Shown piece by piece: positions 1 through 9,838 of a DNA stretch of 64,000 bases (position 1 is the first letter of the stretch; each line of letters begins with the position of its first letter). Below the pieces are notes generated by a model. It saw nothing but the letters and a program-made list of their open reading frames with translations. It did no database searches and was not told where the DNA came from. Source of the DNA: Deltaproteobacteria bacterium (lineage in GTDB: Bacteria; Desulfobacterota; Desulfuromonadia; Desulfuromonadales; Geopsychrobacteraceae); contig JAJRWF010000048.1 in NCBI GenBank assembly GCA_024276905.1, positions 1-64,000 of the forward strand. Direction: 5' to 3'. The position numbers were made by a program, and so were the translations under genes.

Positions 1-1815
1 CTGCTCGGAGTAGATGGTATCGATGATCTCGGCGTATTTTTCCTTGATCACCCCACGACGCACCTTGCGTGTCCGGGTCAGCTCGCCGTCATCGGCATCA
101 AGCTGTTTGTAGAGCAGCAGAAACTTGCGGATCTGTTGCGCCTCGGGCAGGGTGGCATTGACCTGCTCGACCTCTTTCTGGACCATGGCGTAGATTTCCG
201 GCTGGGCCGAAAGATTGATGTAGTTGGTAAAGGCCAGTCCGCGTTGCTCGGCCCATTTAGCGACAATCTCGTAACGAATACAGATAATCGCCGCCAGGTA
301 GGGTCGCTCATCCCCCTGAACCACCGCTTCGGCAATAAAGGGCGAGAATTTCAGCTTGTTCTCGATGAACTGCGGCGAAAAGCGTGAGCTGGTAGACGTT
401 TCGGCCAGGTCGGAAATCCGGTCGATGACCACCAGGTGGCCATTCTCCTTCTTGAAATATCCGGCATCGCCGGTATGCATCCAGCCGTCTTCCAGAGTCT
501 CGGCGGTCGCTTCTTCATTCTTATAGTAGCCGAGGAACATGCCACGCGATTTGGCAACGACTTCACCGACCCCGTTGTTGTCAGGGTTGGCGATGCGCAC
601 TTCGGCAGTATCGAAGGGCACTCCGACGCTGTCAAAATCGACATCATCGGCCTGGTGGATGGTGTAGGCCCCACCCATTTCGGTCTGGCCGTAAAGCTGG
701 CGCAGCGGCACACCCATGGCGAGGAAAAACTTGAAGGTGTCCGGCCCCAGCGCGGCGCCGCCGGTAGCAGCCGAGCGCAGGAAGGTAAAGCCGAGGCGAT
801 CTTTGAGTGCTTTAAACAGCAGCCAGGAGGCCAGCTTTGACTGGCCCTTGCCCTGGGCGGCCGCCTTTTCGGCCAGCGCCATGCCGATTTTGAACATTTT
901 CTGCTTGAAACGGGTCGCGTCCATCATCTTTGCTTTGACGTCGGCGGCGACAGTTTCCCAGACGCGTGGCGCCAGCAACACGAAGTTGGGACCGATTTCG
1001 CGCAGATCTTCCATCATCGTCTCGGGTTCTTCGACAAAATTGACGATCTGGCGACAGATCAGAGCCTGGGAGACGGCATAGACTTGTTCCATGATCCAGG
1101 GCAGTGGCAGCACAGAAACGTAGTCATCACTTGGATACTTGGGATCGGCGAGCAGGTAGGACAGGCTGTGCTCGATCATCGGCCCGCACTGCAGCATCGC
1201 CAGCTTGGGATTTGAGGTGGTGCCCGAAGTCGGACAGAGGATCGCGACATCCTCCGCTTCGCCCGCGGCAACCAACTGTTCGTAGAGTTGCGGTTGTTCT
1301 TTATCCAGTTCTTCACCCAGCTTCATCAGGTCGAGATGGCTGAGCAGCCGCGGGTCATCGTACTTGCGCATGCCGCGCGGATCGCAGTAGATAATATGCT
1401 CGACGCAGGGACATTCTTCGGTAATTTCGAGGACCTTGTCGACCTGCTCCTCATCCTCGGCGATGATGATTTTCGCGCCGGCATAGTTGATCAGGTAGGC
1501 GCATTCCTCGTTCATCGAATCCTGATAGATGCCGAAGATCATTGCCCGCAGAGCGTGGGAGGCAATCTCACTGGCAACCCACTCGGGACGGTTGTCGCCG
1601 ATGATCCCGACTGAATCCTGATGACCGATACCGAGCTTGTGCATACCGAGGGCAAAACGCTTGACCATCGACTGGTAGTCGGACCAGGTATAGGGATTCC
1701 AGATGCCGAATTCCTTTTCGCGCAGGGCGATCTCGTTCGGCCAGTTCGCGGCGTTGTAGGCCAGCAGTTTGGGAAAGGTGTTGTAACGACTTACGTCGGC
1801 GTATTCAGCTTGCAT
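1..1815 (-). CDS. Long-chain acyl-CoA synthetase (AMP-binding), C-terminus cut by window edge
   Basis: This would activate fatty or other organic acids to acyl-CoA with ATP, through an acyl-adenylate, in the cytoplasm. The frame is open for 605 codons from the ATG at 1815 to the window edge, with no stop. The adenylate-forming signature reads TSGTTSNPK; later come GQTEMGG and GWMHTGDAGYF, with the nucleotide-binding D, and the VVIDR segment, in the usual order for large bacterial fatty-acyl-CoA ligases. The ATG overlaps the stop of the upstream ABC ATPase gene (TGATG), so translation is probably coupled, and the sigma-54 promoter at 2726-2741 is the likely transcription start. Acyl chain preference cannot be read from sequence; an organic or branched acid is possible given the neighbouring IcmF locus. 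Confidence 0.88.
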   Translation of the reverse strand, partial: MQAEYADVSRYNTFPKLLAYNAANWPNEIALREKEFGIWNPYTWSDYQSMVKRFALGMHKLGIGHQDSVGIIGDNRPEWVASEIASHALRAMIFGIYQDSMNEECAYLINYAGAKIIIAEDEEQVDKVLEITEECPCVEHIIYCDPRGMRKYDDPRLLSHLDLMKLGEELDKEQPQLYEQLVAAGEAEDVAILCPTSGTTSNPKLAMLQCGPMIEHSLSYLLADPKYPSDDYVSVLPLPWIMEQVYAVSQALICRQIVNFVEEPETMMEDLREIGPNFVLLAPRVWETVAADVKAKMMDATRFKQKMFKIGMALAEKAAAQGKGQSKLASWLLFKALKDRLGFTFLRSAATGGAALGPDTFKFFLAMGVPLRQLYGQTEMGGAYTIHQADDVDFDSVGVPFDTAEVRIANPDNNGVGEVVAKSRGMFLGYYKNEEATAETLEDGWMHTGDAGYFKKENGHLVVIDRISDLAETSTSSRFSPQFIENKLKFSPFIAEAVVQGDERPYLAAIICIRYEIVAKWAEQRGLAFTNYINLSAQPEIYAMVQKEVEQVNATLPEAQQIRKFLLLYKQLDADDGELTRTRKVRRGVIKEKYAEIIDTIYSEQ

Positions 1816-2642
1816 CAGGCCACCTCCCCTTGCGGTTGCGGCGCAGTGGCCGTTCCGGACGGTTCATCGTCCTCACCCAGGTAGGCTTTTCTGACCTGCG
1901 GATTGGCCATGACCTCATCAGGCAGGCCGCTGGCGATTTTTCTGCCGAAATCGAGCACCATCACCCGGTGAGAGATATCCATGACCACGCCCATATCATG
2001 TTCGATCATCACCACTGTCATACCCCACTCTTCGTTGAGGTCGATGATGTAGCGTGCCATGTCCTCTTTTTCTTCCAGATTCATTCCCGCCATCGGTTCA
2101 TCGAGCAAGATCAGGTCGGGGCGCAAGGCAACGGCCCGCGCCAGTTCGACCCGTTTGCGCAGACCGTAAGAGAGGGTCCCGGCGATCGATTTACGGATGT
2201 GGGCAATCTCCAGAAAATCGATAATATCCTCGACTTCGGCACGATGGATCAGTTCTTCCTTGCGTGCGCCGCCGAGCCAGTAGAGAGAGCCGGACAAGAA
2301 ATTGTTTTTCAGCAGATGATGGCGCCCGACCATGATGTTGTCGAGGACTGTCATGTGGCTGAACAGGGCCAGGTTCTGAAAGGTTCGCCCGATGCCGAGA
2401 ACACAACGGTCATTGGGGCGCAGGCCGATCAGTTACTTCTGTTTGAAGGTGATGGAGCCCTTGTTCGGCTGGTAACGACCGGAGATGCAATTGAGCATCG
2501 AGGTTTTACCGGCACCGTTGGGGCCGATGATCGAAAAGATCTCGCCCTGAGTGACGTCGAAACTGACATCGGTCAAGGCATGGACCCCGCCAAAAGAGAG
2601 CGAAATATCGCTGACGTCGAGCAGAGAGGGCATTTCTGTCAT
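1815..2642 (-). pseudogene. livG: Branched-chain amino acid-type ABC transporter ATPase (LivG-like), interrupted by in-frame TAA
   Basis: This is the ATP-hydrolysing subunit of a LIV/HAAT-type importer. The start at 2642 has a good GAGGAG site. The first part holds Walker A (GPNGAGKTS). After FKQK the reading frame meets TAA at 2433-2435, then continues in the same frame with LIGLRPND, the Q-loop (FQNLALF), signature region (LSYGLRKRVELARA), Walker B (LILLDEPMAG) and H-loop (MIEHDMG) to a stop at 1815. Both halves together have the normal family length (about 275 residues), so only one codon is wrong. It could be a genuine nonsense mutation, a sequencing error, or an allele tolerated because the acyl-CoA ligase downstream matters more. 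An internal ATG at 2354 exists, but a product from it would lack Walker A. Confidence 0.85.
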
Positions 2643-2725
2643 GAAAACTTCTCCTCGAAAAGGAAACCCGAACTGCGGTAGCGGCCCCGGGATGGTTGGA
2701 CCGAAGAACACAGGACAGAATGCAC

Positions 2726-2741
2726 TGCAAAGCGAGTACCA
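2726..2741 (-). promoter_or_regulatory. Sigma-54 promoter for the LivG/acyl-CoA ligase operon
   Basis: On the minus strand the site reads TGGTACTCGCTTTGCA. It has the -24 GG and -12 GC with exactly ten bases between them, one base away from the TGGCAC-N5-TTGC consensus. It lies about 85 bp before the LivG start codon and next to a sigma-54 activator gene. The palindrome at 2859-2868 is about 120 bp upstream, a normal distance for an enhancer. Confidence 0.8.
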
Positions 2742-2858
2742 AACATTGTTTTATGTTCCTTCAAAATTAATCTACTTTGTAATCTATTGATTTCACATGT
2801 TTTTTTGAGGAGACCTGTTCTGGCGACCTCAGGGGGACTCGTTCTCTTCATGTCGTTT

Positions 2859-2868
2859 CTGTTAACAG
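2859..2868. promoter_or_regulatory. Palindrome CTGTTAACAG, candidate activator-binding site
   Basis: This perfect 10-bp palindrome recurs unchanged at 4856-4865, upstream of the other sigma-54 promoter. On comparable strands the match extends to 11 bases (CTGTTAACAGT). Both copies flank the Fis-type sigma-54 activator gene. Binding is inferred, not shown. Confidence 0.55.
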
Positions 2869-2933
2869 TGTTACAACCTATTTACAGGCCGAAGTCTCTT
2901 TGCGTCGTTGTTGCCACCTGCTGCTCCCGGCAA

Positions 2934-4706
2934 TTATTGCAACTGGTATTTGTGCAGCTTTTTGTATAGTCCCGGACGGGAGATGCCGAGAATTTTCGCC
3001 GCGTTAAGCTTATTGCCGTCAACCTGCTCCAGAGAGGCTTCGATCAACCGTCGTTCCATCTCCTCCATGAGTTCCTGCAGGGATTTTTGTCCGATGCGGG
3101 CCAGCATGGCTTCCTGGGGGCGGTTGTCTTCGAGCAGTGAGGGCTGTCGCGTGCATAGTCGGTTGATATGTTGCGGCAGGTCTTCAGCCTTGATCGTCGC
3201 TCCGGTCGCCATGTTGAACGCGCTTTCGATGGCATTGCTCAGTTCGCGGATATTCCCCGGGAAGTCGTAGGCGTGTAACAGTTGCCAGGCCTCTTCCTCC
3301 AGTTCCTGAATCTGCATGTCGAACTCGGCATTGAAATTGTCGATCAGGTGTTTGGTAATAAAGTAGATATCATCCCGTCTCTCACGCAGCGGTGGAATGG
3401 AGAGCGCAATGACATTCAGGCGGTAGTAGAGATCGGTACGAAATCCCCCCTCACGGACCTTTTCATCCAGGTTGACATTGGTGGCGGCGACCACCCGCAT
3501 GTCGATCTGCCTGGTCGTGGTGCTGCCGAGGGGTGTCACTTCTTTCTCCTGCAGAACCCGCAGCAGCTTGGCCTGCATCTGGGTCGGCATGTCGCTGATT
3601 TCATCAAGAAAAATTGTTCCGCCGTCAGCTTGTTCAAATTTGCCGATCTGCCCACCTTTTCGAGCGCCAGTGAACGCGCCCTCGGTATAGCCGAACAGTT
3701 CCGATTCGAGCAGATGATCGGGGATCGCAGCACAGTTGACGCGAACAAAAGGGCCGTAGCGTCGCTTGCTGGCGGCGTGGATGGCGTGGGCAAAGAGTTC
3801 CTTGCCGGTACCGCTCTCGCCCAGCAGCAGGACATTCGATGGTCGTTCGGCGATGCGCAGCAGTTTTTCCTTGAGGTCTTTCATCGCTTTGCTGTGGCCG
3901 ATAATGCTGTTGCAGTCGTACTTGAACTCATGTTCGCTGCGACGGCGCTTCGAACCCGTCTCTTCGGGATTGCGGATATAGAGTTGCAGCTTGTCGGCGA
4001 GCCGCGAAACTTCACGGATATCGCTGAACAGCACCTTGCCCCAGGCACCAACCATTTCGCCGTCCTTGAACAGCGGATAGCGACTGACTACGGTATGGCG
4101 GCCGTTCAGCAAGTGCGGTTCGGCGATTTCGGCCTGGCCGGTATCCATGACCACCGGCAGGCGTGACGGGTTGGAGTTGGGATAGGCTTTGAGGACATGT
4201 TTGCCGATCATCTCGCGGGCACAAATTCCCAGAGCGTCGGCAAACGGCTGGTTGATCATGGTGATAATGCCCTCGGTATTGATCAGGATCAGGTTGTCGC
4301 GGGTGAGATCAGAGCCGGGGTCCATTGAGCACAGCAGGTCGGGCATTTCGAGGCCGGGACTGGAAAGCTGCTCGGCGCGCACCAGACTGAACACCCCGCC
4401 GGTGGTCAGCTGATCCTTGCCCAGGGGAGCATAGTCGCAAAAATGCTTGATCCCCTTGATCCAGACCGGTTGCGCCTTGAAGCAGAATCCCTGGACAATA
4501 AAAGAGTGCAGGAAGCCAAGATTAATGACCTTTCCCAGGCGTTGGCCGATGATCTCTTCGGGGCGTTTGCCGACCAGGGGAAAACTCTCTTCGTTGGAGG
4601 TGGCGATCCGTTGCTCATGATCGAGCACCATCAGCCAACTCTCTTTCGGCACCTCGTAGGCGCCGAGGTCGAACCCCGCATCCCTGGCCTGTTGCGCAAA
4701 TCCCAT
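2934..4706 (-). CDS. Sigma-54-dependent transcriptional activator (PAS, AAA+, Fis-type HTH)
   Basis: This is an enhancer-binding protein that remodels RNA polymerase-sigma-54 using ATP. Its 590 residues run in order: an N-terminal sensor region without recognisable receiver motifs (about 1-125), a PAS-like domain (about 130-230), the AAA+ domain with Walker A (GESGTGKE, about 296-303) and the sigma-54 contact loop GAFTGA (343-348), and a C-terminal Fis-type helix-turn-helix ending NAAKILGISRPGLYKKL. The absence of a phosphorylation domain suggests direct sensing of a small ligand, as in RocR-type activators. The start has a GGAGAG site. It lies between two operons with sigma-54 promoters and matching palindromes, so it probably controls both. 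The ligand may be a fatty acid or acyl-CoA, from context only. Confidence 0.93.
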   Translation of the reverse strand: MGFAQQARDAGFDLGAYEVPKESWLMVLDHEQRIATSNEESFPLVGKRPEEIIGQRLGKVINLGFLHSFIVQGFCFKAQPVWIKGIKHFCDYAPLGKDQLTTGGVFSLVRAEQLSSPGLEMPDLLCSMDPGSDLTRDNLILINTEGIITMINQPFADALGICAREMIGKHVLKAYPNSNPSRLPVVMDTGQAEIAEPHLLNGRHTVVSRYPLFKDGEMVGAWGKVLFSDIREVSRLADKLQLYIRNPEETGSKRRRSEHEFKYDCNSIIGHSKAMKDLKEKLLRIAERPSNVLLLGESGTGKELFAHAIHAASKRRYGPFVRVNCAAIPDHLLESELFGYTEGAFTGARKGGQIGKFEQADGGTIFLDEISDMPTQMQAKLLRVLQEKEVTPLGSTTTRQIDMRVVAATNVNLDEKVREGGFRTDLYYRLNVIALSIPPLRERRDDIYFITKHLIDNFNAEFDMQIQELEEEAWQLLHAYDFPGNIRELSNAIESAFNMATGATIKAEDLPQHINRLCTRQPSLLEDNRPQEAMLARIGQKSLQELMEEMERRLIEASLEQVDGNKLNAAKILGISRPGLYKKLHKYQLQ

Positions 4707-4855
4707 CGATCAAATCTCTCCATCGGCTGTCGGCAAACACTGGTGACAGGTTTGTGCCGCGCACGAATAATGACGTTGCGAAACTAAAGTAATACAGTGT
4801 TTTAAAATTAAATGCAAAACTATTGTTTGATCTGACAGAACCAGGCGGGCTGTGA

Positions 4856-4865
4856 CTGTTAACAG
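4856..4865. promoter_or_regulatory. Second copy of palindrome CTGTTAACAG
   Basis: This is identical to the site at 2859-2868. It lies about 175 bp upstream of the sigma-54 promoter at 5037-5052 and 150 bp upstream of the activator's own start codon, so it could serve both activation of the + operon and autoregulation. Confidence 0.55.
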
Positions 4866-5036
4866 ATGCGAATTCAGGCCGGCCGAGCCGCCAGTGAGTC
4901 GAAGACGTATCCGCTGACAGGTGTAAACAAATGTAGACACCGCAGGATTCATTTTACGGGCAGGAGAGGCCCGGAATAGCAGGGGCATGGCGGTAAAACC
5001 GGCTCTGTACAGGGTGTCCGGGATAATCTTGCGCCG

Positions 5037-5052
5037 TGGCACGAGGATTGCT
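5037..5052 (+). promoter_or_regulatory. Sigma-54 promoter for the KAS III-IcmF operon
   Basis: The sequence TGGCACGAGGATTGCT matches the sigma-54 consensus TGGCACG-N4-TTGC at every conserved base. Transcription would start near 5064, leaving a long leader before the ATG at 5319. Confidence 0.85.
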
Positions 5053-5318
5053 AAAACAGCGTTACCGACGTCTGTGCCTGTCTGGTCCGGAGCTGTTCGG
5101 CCGCGGGATGAGATCCTTTATGGCCTGATCCGGACCCAGAGATGCTGACCCTGACATGTTTCTGCGGGGGCTGTGCTGTTTTTGATGCTGCACTTAGGCA
5201 GACCCAAGTGGTAGAGTGCCTGATGGGCATGCGGCCCGGTCGGCAAGAGAATGGTTTGATTATTGTGATTTGTCCGGTGGGGATTTGCCACCTGCAGGGC
5301 AGGAAGGAAAGACAAAAA

Positions 5319-6470
5319 ATGCAAAGACGTCTGGCAGAAACCCCTGTCGTAATCAGCGGTACAGGTTTGTTCACCCCGCCCTATACGATTACCAACGAAG
5401 AACTGGTTGAGGCCCACAATGCCTATGCAGACAAATTCAATCAGGAGAATGCCGCAGCAATCGAAGCTGGCAACCTCACGGAAATCCCTCATTCGAGTGT
5501 TGAATTTATAGAGAAAGCCTCCGGGATCAAGCAGCGTTTCGCCATGTACAAAGAGGGCATTCTCGATGTAGATCGGATGATGCCGGTTATTCCACGGCGC
5601 GCACCCGAAGAGCTTTCAATCAGTGCAGAAATGGCTGTGGCAGCCGCGACCGAGGCTCTGGAGCGGGCCGGGAAAAAAGCGCAGGACGTTGATCTTGTCA
5701 TTTGTGGTGCTTCGACCTCGGAACGACCCTGGCCTGCGGTTGCGATTGAGATTCAACAGGCGCTCGGCTGTAACGGCTACGCTTTCGATATGTCGGTTGC
5801 CTGCTCAACGGCAACCTTTGCTATTTCGTCGGCGATCGATGCGTTGCTGAGCGGTTCGGCAAACTGTGCCCTGGTTGTCAGCCCCGAATTTTTTACCCCG
5901 CAGCTCAACTTCCGTGATCGGGACAGCCATTTCATCTTTGGTGACGTCGCCACTGCGGTGGTTCTGGAGAGAGAAGAGACCGCCTCCGCCAAGCAATTGT
6001 TCCGCGTGCTTGATCGTAAACTGACGACGGTCTTCTCCAACAATATCCGCACCGATTTCAGCTACCTGACCCGGGCGGAGCCGAAGCTGGTTCTCGAGCG
6101 CTTTTTCGAGCCGGACCAATGGTTCGTCCAGCAGGGTCGCAAGGTGTTTAAAGAGTTACTGCCCCTGACGGTTAATTTGATCAAAGACCAGATCAAGGAT
6201 TGTGAGATCGATATTGCCGATGTCCGGCGCATGTGGCTGCACCAGGCCAACATCAACATGATCCGCTTCGCAGTTCAGAAATTGCTGGGGCCGGATGTTG
6301 ATCCCGAGAGAACCCCGAATGTTCTCGGCGAATATGCCAATACCGTATCGGCTGGCGCAATTGTGGCCTTTCACAAGTTTAACGAGGATCTGTCGTCGGG
6401 GGATAAGGGTGTTATCTGTTCTTTCGGCGCCGGGTATTCGGTGGGCAGTTTGCTGTTGGAAAAAGTCTGA
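5319..6470 (+). CDS. Beta-ketoacyl-ACP synthase III (FabH-like)
   Basis: KAS III enzymes condense an acyl-CoA starter with malonyl-ACP to begin fatty acid synthesis. The start at 5319 was chosen for its AGGAAGGA site; an upstream in-frame ATG has none. The protein has 383 residues, longer than E. coli FabH (about 317) and similar to the long DarB-like branch. The thiolase-fold triad is present: Cys162 in SVACSTATF, His308 in LHQANINM and Asn341 in EYANTVSAG. It is the first gene after the sigma-54 promoter and is followed 122 bp later by icmF. Mutase-made butyryl- or isobutyryl-CoA could be its starter, which would tie branched-chain acid supply to membrane lipid composition; this is inference. 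Confidence 0.85.
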   Translation: MQRRLAETPVVISGTGLFTPPYTITNEELVEAHNAYADKFNQENAAAIEAGNLTEIPHSSVEFIEKASGIKQRFAMYKEGILDVDRMMPVIPRRAPEELSISAEMAVAAATEALERAGKKAQDVDLVICGASTSERPWPAVAIEIQQALGCNGYAFDMSVACSTATFAISSAIDALLSGSANCALVVSPEFFTPQLNFRDRDSHFIFGDVATAVVLEREETASAKQLFRVLDRKLTTVFSNNIRTDFSYLTRAEPKLVLERFFEPDQWFVQQGRKVFKELLPLTVNLIKDQIKDCEIDIADVRRMWLHQANINMIRFAVQKLLGPDVDPERTPNVLGEYANTVSAGAIVAFHKFNEDLSSGDKGVICSFGAGYSVGSLLLEKV

Positions 6471-6592
6471 TTCCATACCGGCTTTTTTGGCCTGGATGGT
6501 TGCCGCACGGAAGACCGGTTTATACGGAAATTGTGTAATTGTAATCGTTTGACAGGGCCGTCACGGCCATCTCGGCACAAGGAGTTGCTACC

Positions 6593-9500
6593 ATGAATGA
6601 CGATGTCTACCGCCCCAAGCACCCGATCCGTTTTGTCACCGCCACCAGTCTTTATGACGGGCACGATGTTTCGATCAACATCATGCGCCGGATTATTCAG
6701 GACTCGGGAGCCGAGGTGGTGCATCTGGGGCATAATCGCTCGGTTCACGAGGTGGTCGATGCGGCAATTCAGGAGGATGCCCAGGGGATTGCAGTCAGTT
6801 CCTATCAGGGTGGTCATATCGAATACTTCAAATTCATGTACGACCTGCTGCAGGAAAAGGGGGCCGGTCATGTGCGGATTTTCGGCGGCGGCGGCGGGGT
6901 TATTCTGCCGGACGAGATCAAGGAGCTGGAAGACTACGGGATCTGCAAGATCTTCTCTCCCGAAGATGGTCGACGCATGGGTCTGCAGGGGATGATCAAC
7001 TACAAGCTGGAGCAGTGTGATTTTGCTCCACCCCATCAGTTGACGCGGGATCTGGAGCTGTTACCACAGCGTGATCCGCAGGCGGTTGCCAGGTTGATCA
7101 CTGCGGCTGAACAGCGAGTCCGTCAGCCTGACGAGCAGTTACAGACCGTACAGGAACAGGTCCGTAAGCTGGCTGGCAGTGTTCCGGTCCTTGGCATTAC
7201 CGGAACCGGGGGCGCGGGAAAAAGTTCGTTGACCGATGAACTGGTACGGCGCTTTCTGCGTGACTTCGAAGAGAAGACAGTAGCGATCCTGTCGGTTGAT
7301 CCGACCCGCAGGCGCACCGGCGGGGCACTGCTCGGGGATCGTATCCGCATGAACTCTATCGATACCCCGCGGGTCTTCATGCGCTCGCTGGCAACCCGCG
7401 ACTCACGCAGTGAACTTTCGGCGGCGATTCGTGAAGCACTCGATGTGCTCAAGGCGTCGGCTTTTGATCTGATCATCGTTGAAACCAGTGGTATCGGTCA
7501 GGGTGATGCCGGAATCGTTGAGGTCTGCGATCAGTCTCTCTATGTGATGACCGGAGAATTCGGTGCTCCGACCCAGCTGGAGAAGATCGACATGCTCGAT
7601 TTCGCCGATCTGATTGCGCTCAACAAGATGGAGAAACGTGGTGCCGAAGATGCGCTGCGCAACGTGCGTAAGCAGTACCGTCGCAACCACAAACTGTTCG
7701 ATGCCGCCGATGAGGATCTGCCGGTTTACGGCACCATCGCCAGTCAGTTCAACGATGTCGGGGTTAGTCGTCTCTACCGCGCCCTGATTGACAAGCTCAA
7801 TGCCAAGTGTGATCTCGGCTGGCAATCAAAACTGGAGGTCGGCGAGGGCCAGAGCATCGCGCAACAGATTATTCCTCCACAGCAGATCAGCTATCTGTCC
7901 GAGATTGCCCATACCGCCAGGGCATATCGTCAGCAAATCGGGAAACAGGAACAGGCGGCCCGGCAACTTTTTCAGCTTTCCGGAGCCCGCGCATTGCTGG
8001 CTGAAAAATGCGGTTGTCAGGTCAAAGACCTCGATGTTCTGCTGGAGCAGGCTGAAAATACCTTAAGTGAAGAAAACCGCAAGCAGCTCAAAAACTGGCC
8101 GGAACTGAAAAAAGCCTACCGTGAGGAAGTGATGATCACCAAGGTGCGTGATAAGGAGATTCGCACCGAACTGGCGACCACCACTCTTTCCGGTACGCGC
8201 ATCCCCAGAGTCTGCCTGCCTGACTACGCCGATTACGGCGAGATTATTAAATGGTGCATGAAGGAGAACGCGCCCGGTTTCTTCCCCTATACTGCGGGGC
8301 TCTTCCCCTTCAAGCGGACCGCAGAAGACCCCAAACGGCAGTTCGCCGGTGAAGGCACCCCGGAGCGTACCAACCGCCGGTTTCATTTTCTGACCAAGGA
8401 TGATGATGCCAAGCGGCTGTCGACCGCCTTCGACAGTGTCACCCTCTACGGCGAAGATCCCGATGAGCGCCCCGACATCTACGGCAAGGTCGGCATGTCC
8501 GGGGTCTCGATCTGCACCCAGAGCGACATGGACAAGCTGTTCGCCGGTTTCGACCTTTGTGATCCGATGACCAGTGTCTCACTGACCATTAACGGTCCGG
8601 CACCGATGCTGCTGGCGATGTTTCTCAACACTGCGATCCGCCAGCAGGAGGAGAAATTCCGCCAGGAGAACGGTCGTGAGCCCAACGCAGAGGAACGGGC
8701 CGAGATCAAGAGCTGTACCCTGCAGACGGTGCGCGGCACCGTCCAGGCCGACATCCTCAAGGAAGATCAGGGTCAGAACACCTGCATCTTCACCACCGAA
8801 TTTGCCTTGCGGGTGATGGGCGACGTGCAGCAGTATTTCATCGACCAGCAGGTGCGCAACTACTACTCGGTTTCGATCAGCGGCTATCACATTGCCGAGG
8901 CGGGCGCCAACCCGATCAGCCAGCTGGCCTTCACCCTTTCAAACGGCTTCACCTTTGTCGAGTATTACCTGTCACGTGGCATGCACATCGATGACTTTGC
9001 CGGTAACCTCTCCTTCTTCTTCAGTAACGGCCTCGATCCCGAGTACACGGTGATCGGCCGGGTCGCACGGCGGATCTGGTCGGTGGTGATGCGTGACAAG
9101 TACGGCGCCAACAAGAAGAGCCAGATGCTCAAGTATCATATCCAGACGTCTGGACGATCGCTGCACGCTCAGGAGATGAACTTCAACGACATCCGCACTA
9201 CCCTGCAGGCATTGATGGCGATCTACGACAACTGCAACTCGCTGCACACCAACGCCTACGATGAGGCGATCACCACCCCGACCGAAGAATCGGTACGCCG
9301 GGCGATGGCGATCCAGATGATCATCAACAAGGAGTTGGGCCTGGCTAAAAATGAGAACCCGCTGCAGGGCGCTTTCATCATCGACGAATTGACCGACCTG
9401 GTCGAAGAGGCGGTGCTGGAGCAGTTTGAACAGATCAGCCAGCGCGGCGGTGTCCTCGGTGCAATGGAGACCCTATACCAGCGGACCAAAATTCAGGAAG

Positions 9501-9838
9501 AGTCGATGCTCTACGAGCACCAGAAACATACCGGCGAGCTGCCGATCATCGGCGTCAACACCTACCTGAACCCGAAAACTGCCGAAGAAGGTTACGAGAT
9601 TCCCGGTGAACTGGCGCGTTCGACCGAAGAGGAAAAACGCCACCAGATTGACAATCTGCGCGCCTTCCAGGCCGAACATGCCGCCGAGGCGCCCGCAGCG
9701 CTGGCGCGACTGCAACAGGCGGCCGAAAGTGGGGGAAATATTTTCGCCGAGCTGATGGAGGCGGTCAAAGTTGCCTCACTGGGGCAGATCAGCGCAGCGC
9801 TCTACGAGGTCGGCGGGCAGTATAGACGGAACATGTAG
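6593..9838 (+). CDS. icmF: Fused isobutyryl-CoA mutase IcmF (B12 domain, G-protein chaperone, mutase)
   Basis: IcmF interconverts isobutyryl-CoA and n-butyryl-CoA (in some homologues also isovaleryl- and pivalyl-CoA) by adenosylcobalamin radical chemistry, and carries its own GTPase chaperone. The 1081 residues match the family length. The order is the N-terminal cobalamin-binding domain with base-off motif residues Asp22 and His24 (YDGHD) and the GGGGG loop near 98-102; a MeaI-type G domain with Walker A GTGGAGKS (204-211) and NKMEKRGA; and the large C-terminal mutase barrel (about 520-1081), including [11 protein letters not shown] and GRNL-like [18 protein letters not shown]. The RBS AAGGAG is strong. 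It lies in the sigma-54 operon after the KAS III gene. Confidence 0.95.
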   Translation: MNDDVYRPKHPIRFVTATSLYDGHDVSINIMRRIIQDSGAEVVHLGHNRSVHEVVDAAIQEDAQGIAVSSYQGGHIEYFKFMYDLLQEKGAGHVRIFGGGGGVILPDEIKELEDYGICKIFSPEDGRRMGLQGMINYKLEQCDFAPPHQLTRDLELLPQRDPQAVARLITAAEQRVRQPDEQLQTVQEQVRKLAGSVPVLGITGTGGAGKSSLTDELVRRFLRDFEEKTVAILSVDPTRRRTGGALLGDRIRMNSIDTPRVFMRSLATRDSRSELSAAIREALDVLKASAFDLIIVETSGIGQGDAGIVEVCDQSLYVMTGEFGAPTQLEKIDMLDFADLIALNKMEKRGAEDALRNVRKQYRRNHKLFDAADEDLPVYGTIASQFNDVGVSRLYRALIDKLNAKCDLGWQSKLEVGEGQSIAQQIIPPQQISYLSEIAHTARAYRQQIGKQEQAARQLFQLSGARALLAEKCGCQVKDLDVLLEQAENTLSEENRKQLKNWPELKKAYREEVMITKVRDKEIRTELATTTLSGTRIPRVCLPDYADYGEIIKWCMKENAPGFFPYTAGLFPFKRTAEDPKRQFAGEGTPERTNRRFHFLTKDDDAKRLSTAFDSVTLYGEDPDERPDIYGKVGMSGVSICTQSDMDKLFAGFDLCDPMTSVSLTINGPAPMLLAMFLNTAIRQQEEKFRQENGREPNAEERAEIKSCTLQTVRGTVQADILKEDQGQNTCIFTTEFALRVMGDVQQYFIDQQVRNYYSVSISGYHIAEAGANPISQLAFTLSNGFTFVEYYLSRGMHIDDFAGNLSFFFSNGLDPEYTVIGRVARRIWSVVMRDKYGANKKSQMLKYHIQTSGRSLHAQEMNFNDIRTTLQALMAIYDNCNSLHTNAYDEAITTPTEESVRRAMAIQMIINKELGLAKNENPLQGAFIIDELTDLVEEAVLEQFEQISQRGGVLGAMETLYQRTKIQEESMLYEHQKHTGELPIIGVNTYLNPKTAEEGYEIPGELARSTEEEKRHQIDNLRAFQAEHAAEAPAALARLQQAAESGGNIFAELMEAVKVASLGQISAALYEVGGQYRRNM

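Larger units (their letters stand above)
4707..5318. other. 612-bp regulatory region between the activator gene and the KAS III gene
   Basis: There is no convincing gene here; short frames on either strand lack start sites or recognisable motifs. It holds the palindrome at 4856-4865 and a perfect sigma-54 promoter at 5037-5052. An imperfect GGTGT...ACACC repeat lies near 4920-4942. The 5' leader of the downstream operon would be about 255 nt. Confidence 0.7.

Noticed and set aside
2433..2435. Recoding of the TAA in livG as an amino acid
   Set aside because: TAA is not the selenocysteine (TGA) or pyrrolysine (TAG) codon, and ordinary genes here use TAA as stop.
1830..2681. Long plus-strand open frame opposite the LivG gene
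   Set aside because: It is antisense to a frame with all ABC ATPase motifs, has no RBS and no recognisable protein pattern. The GC-rich third positions of the real gene keep it open.
4710..5374. Two minus-strand frames in the sigma-54 control region
   Set aside because: No RBS and no family pattern; they overlap the palindrome and the sigma-54 promoter.
6488..6503. Sigma-54-like sequence TGGCCTGGATGGTTGC before icmF
   Set aside because: The GG and GC are separated by eleven bases instead of ten, so it should not work as a sigma-54 promoter.
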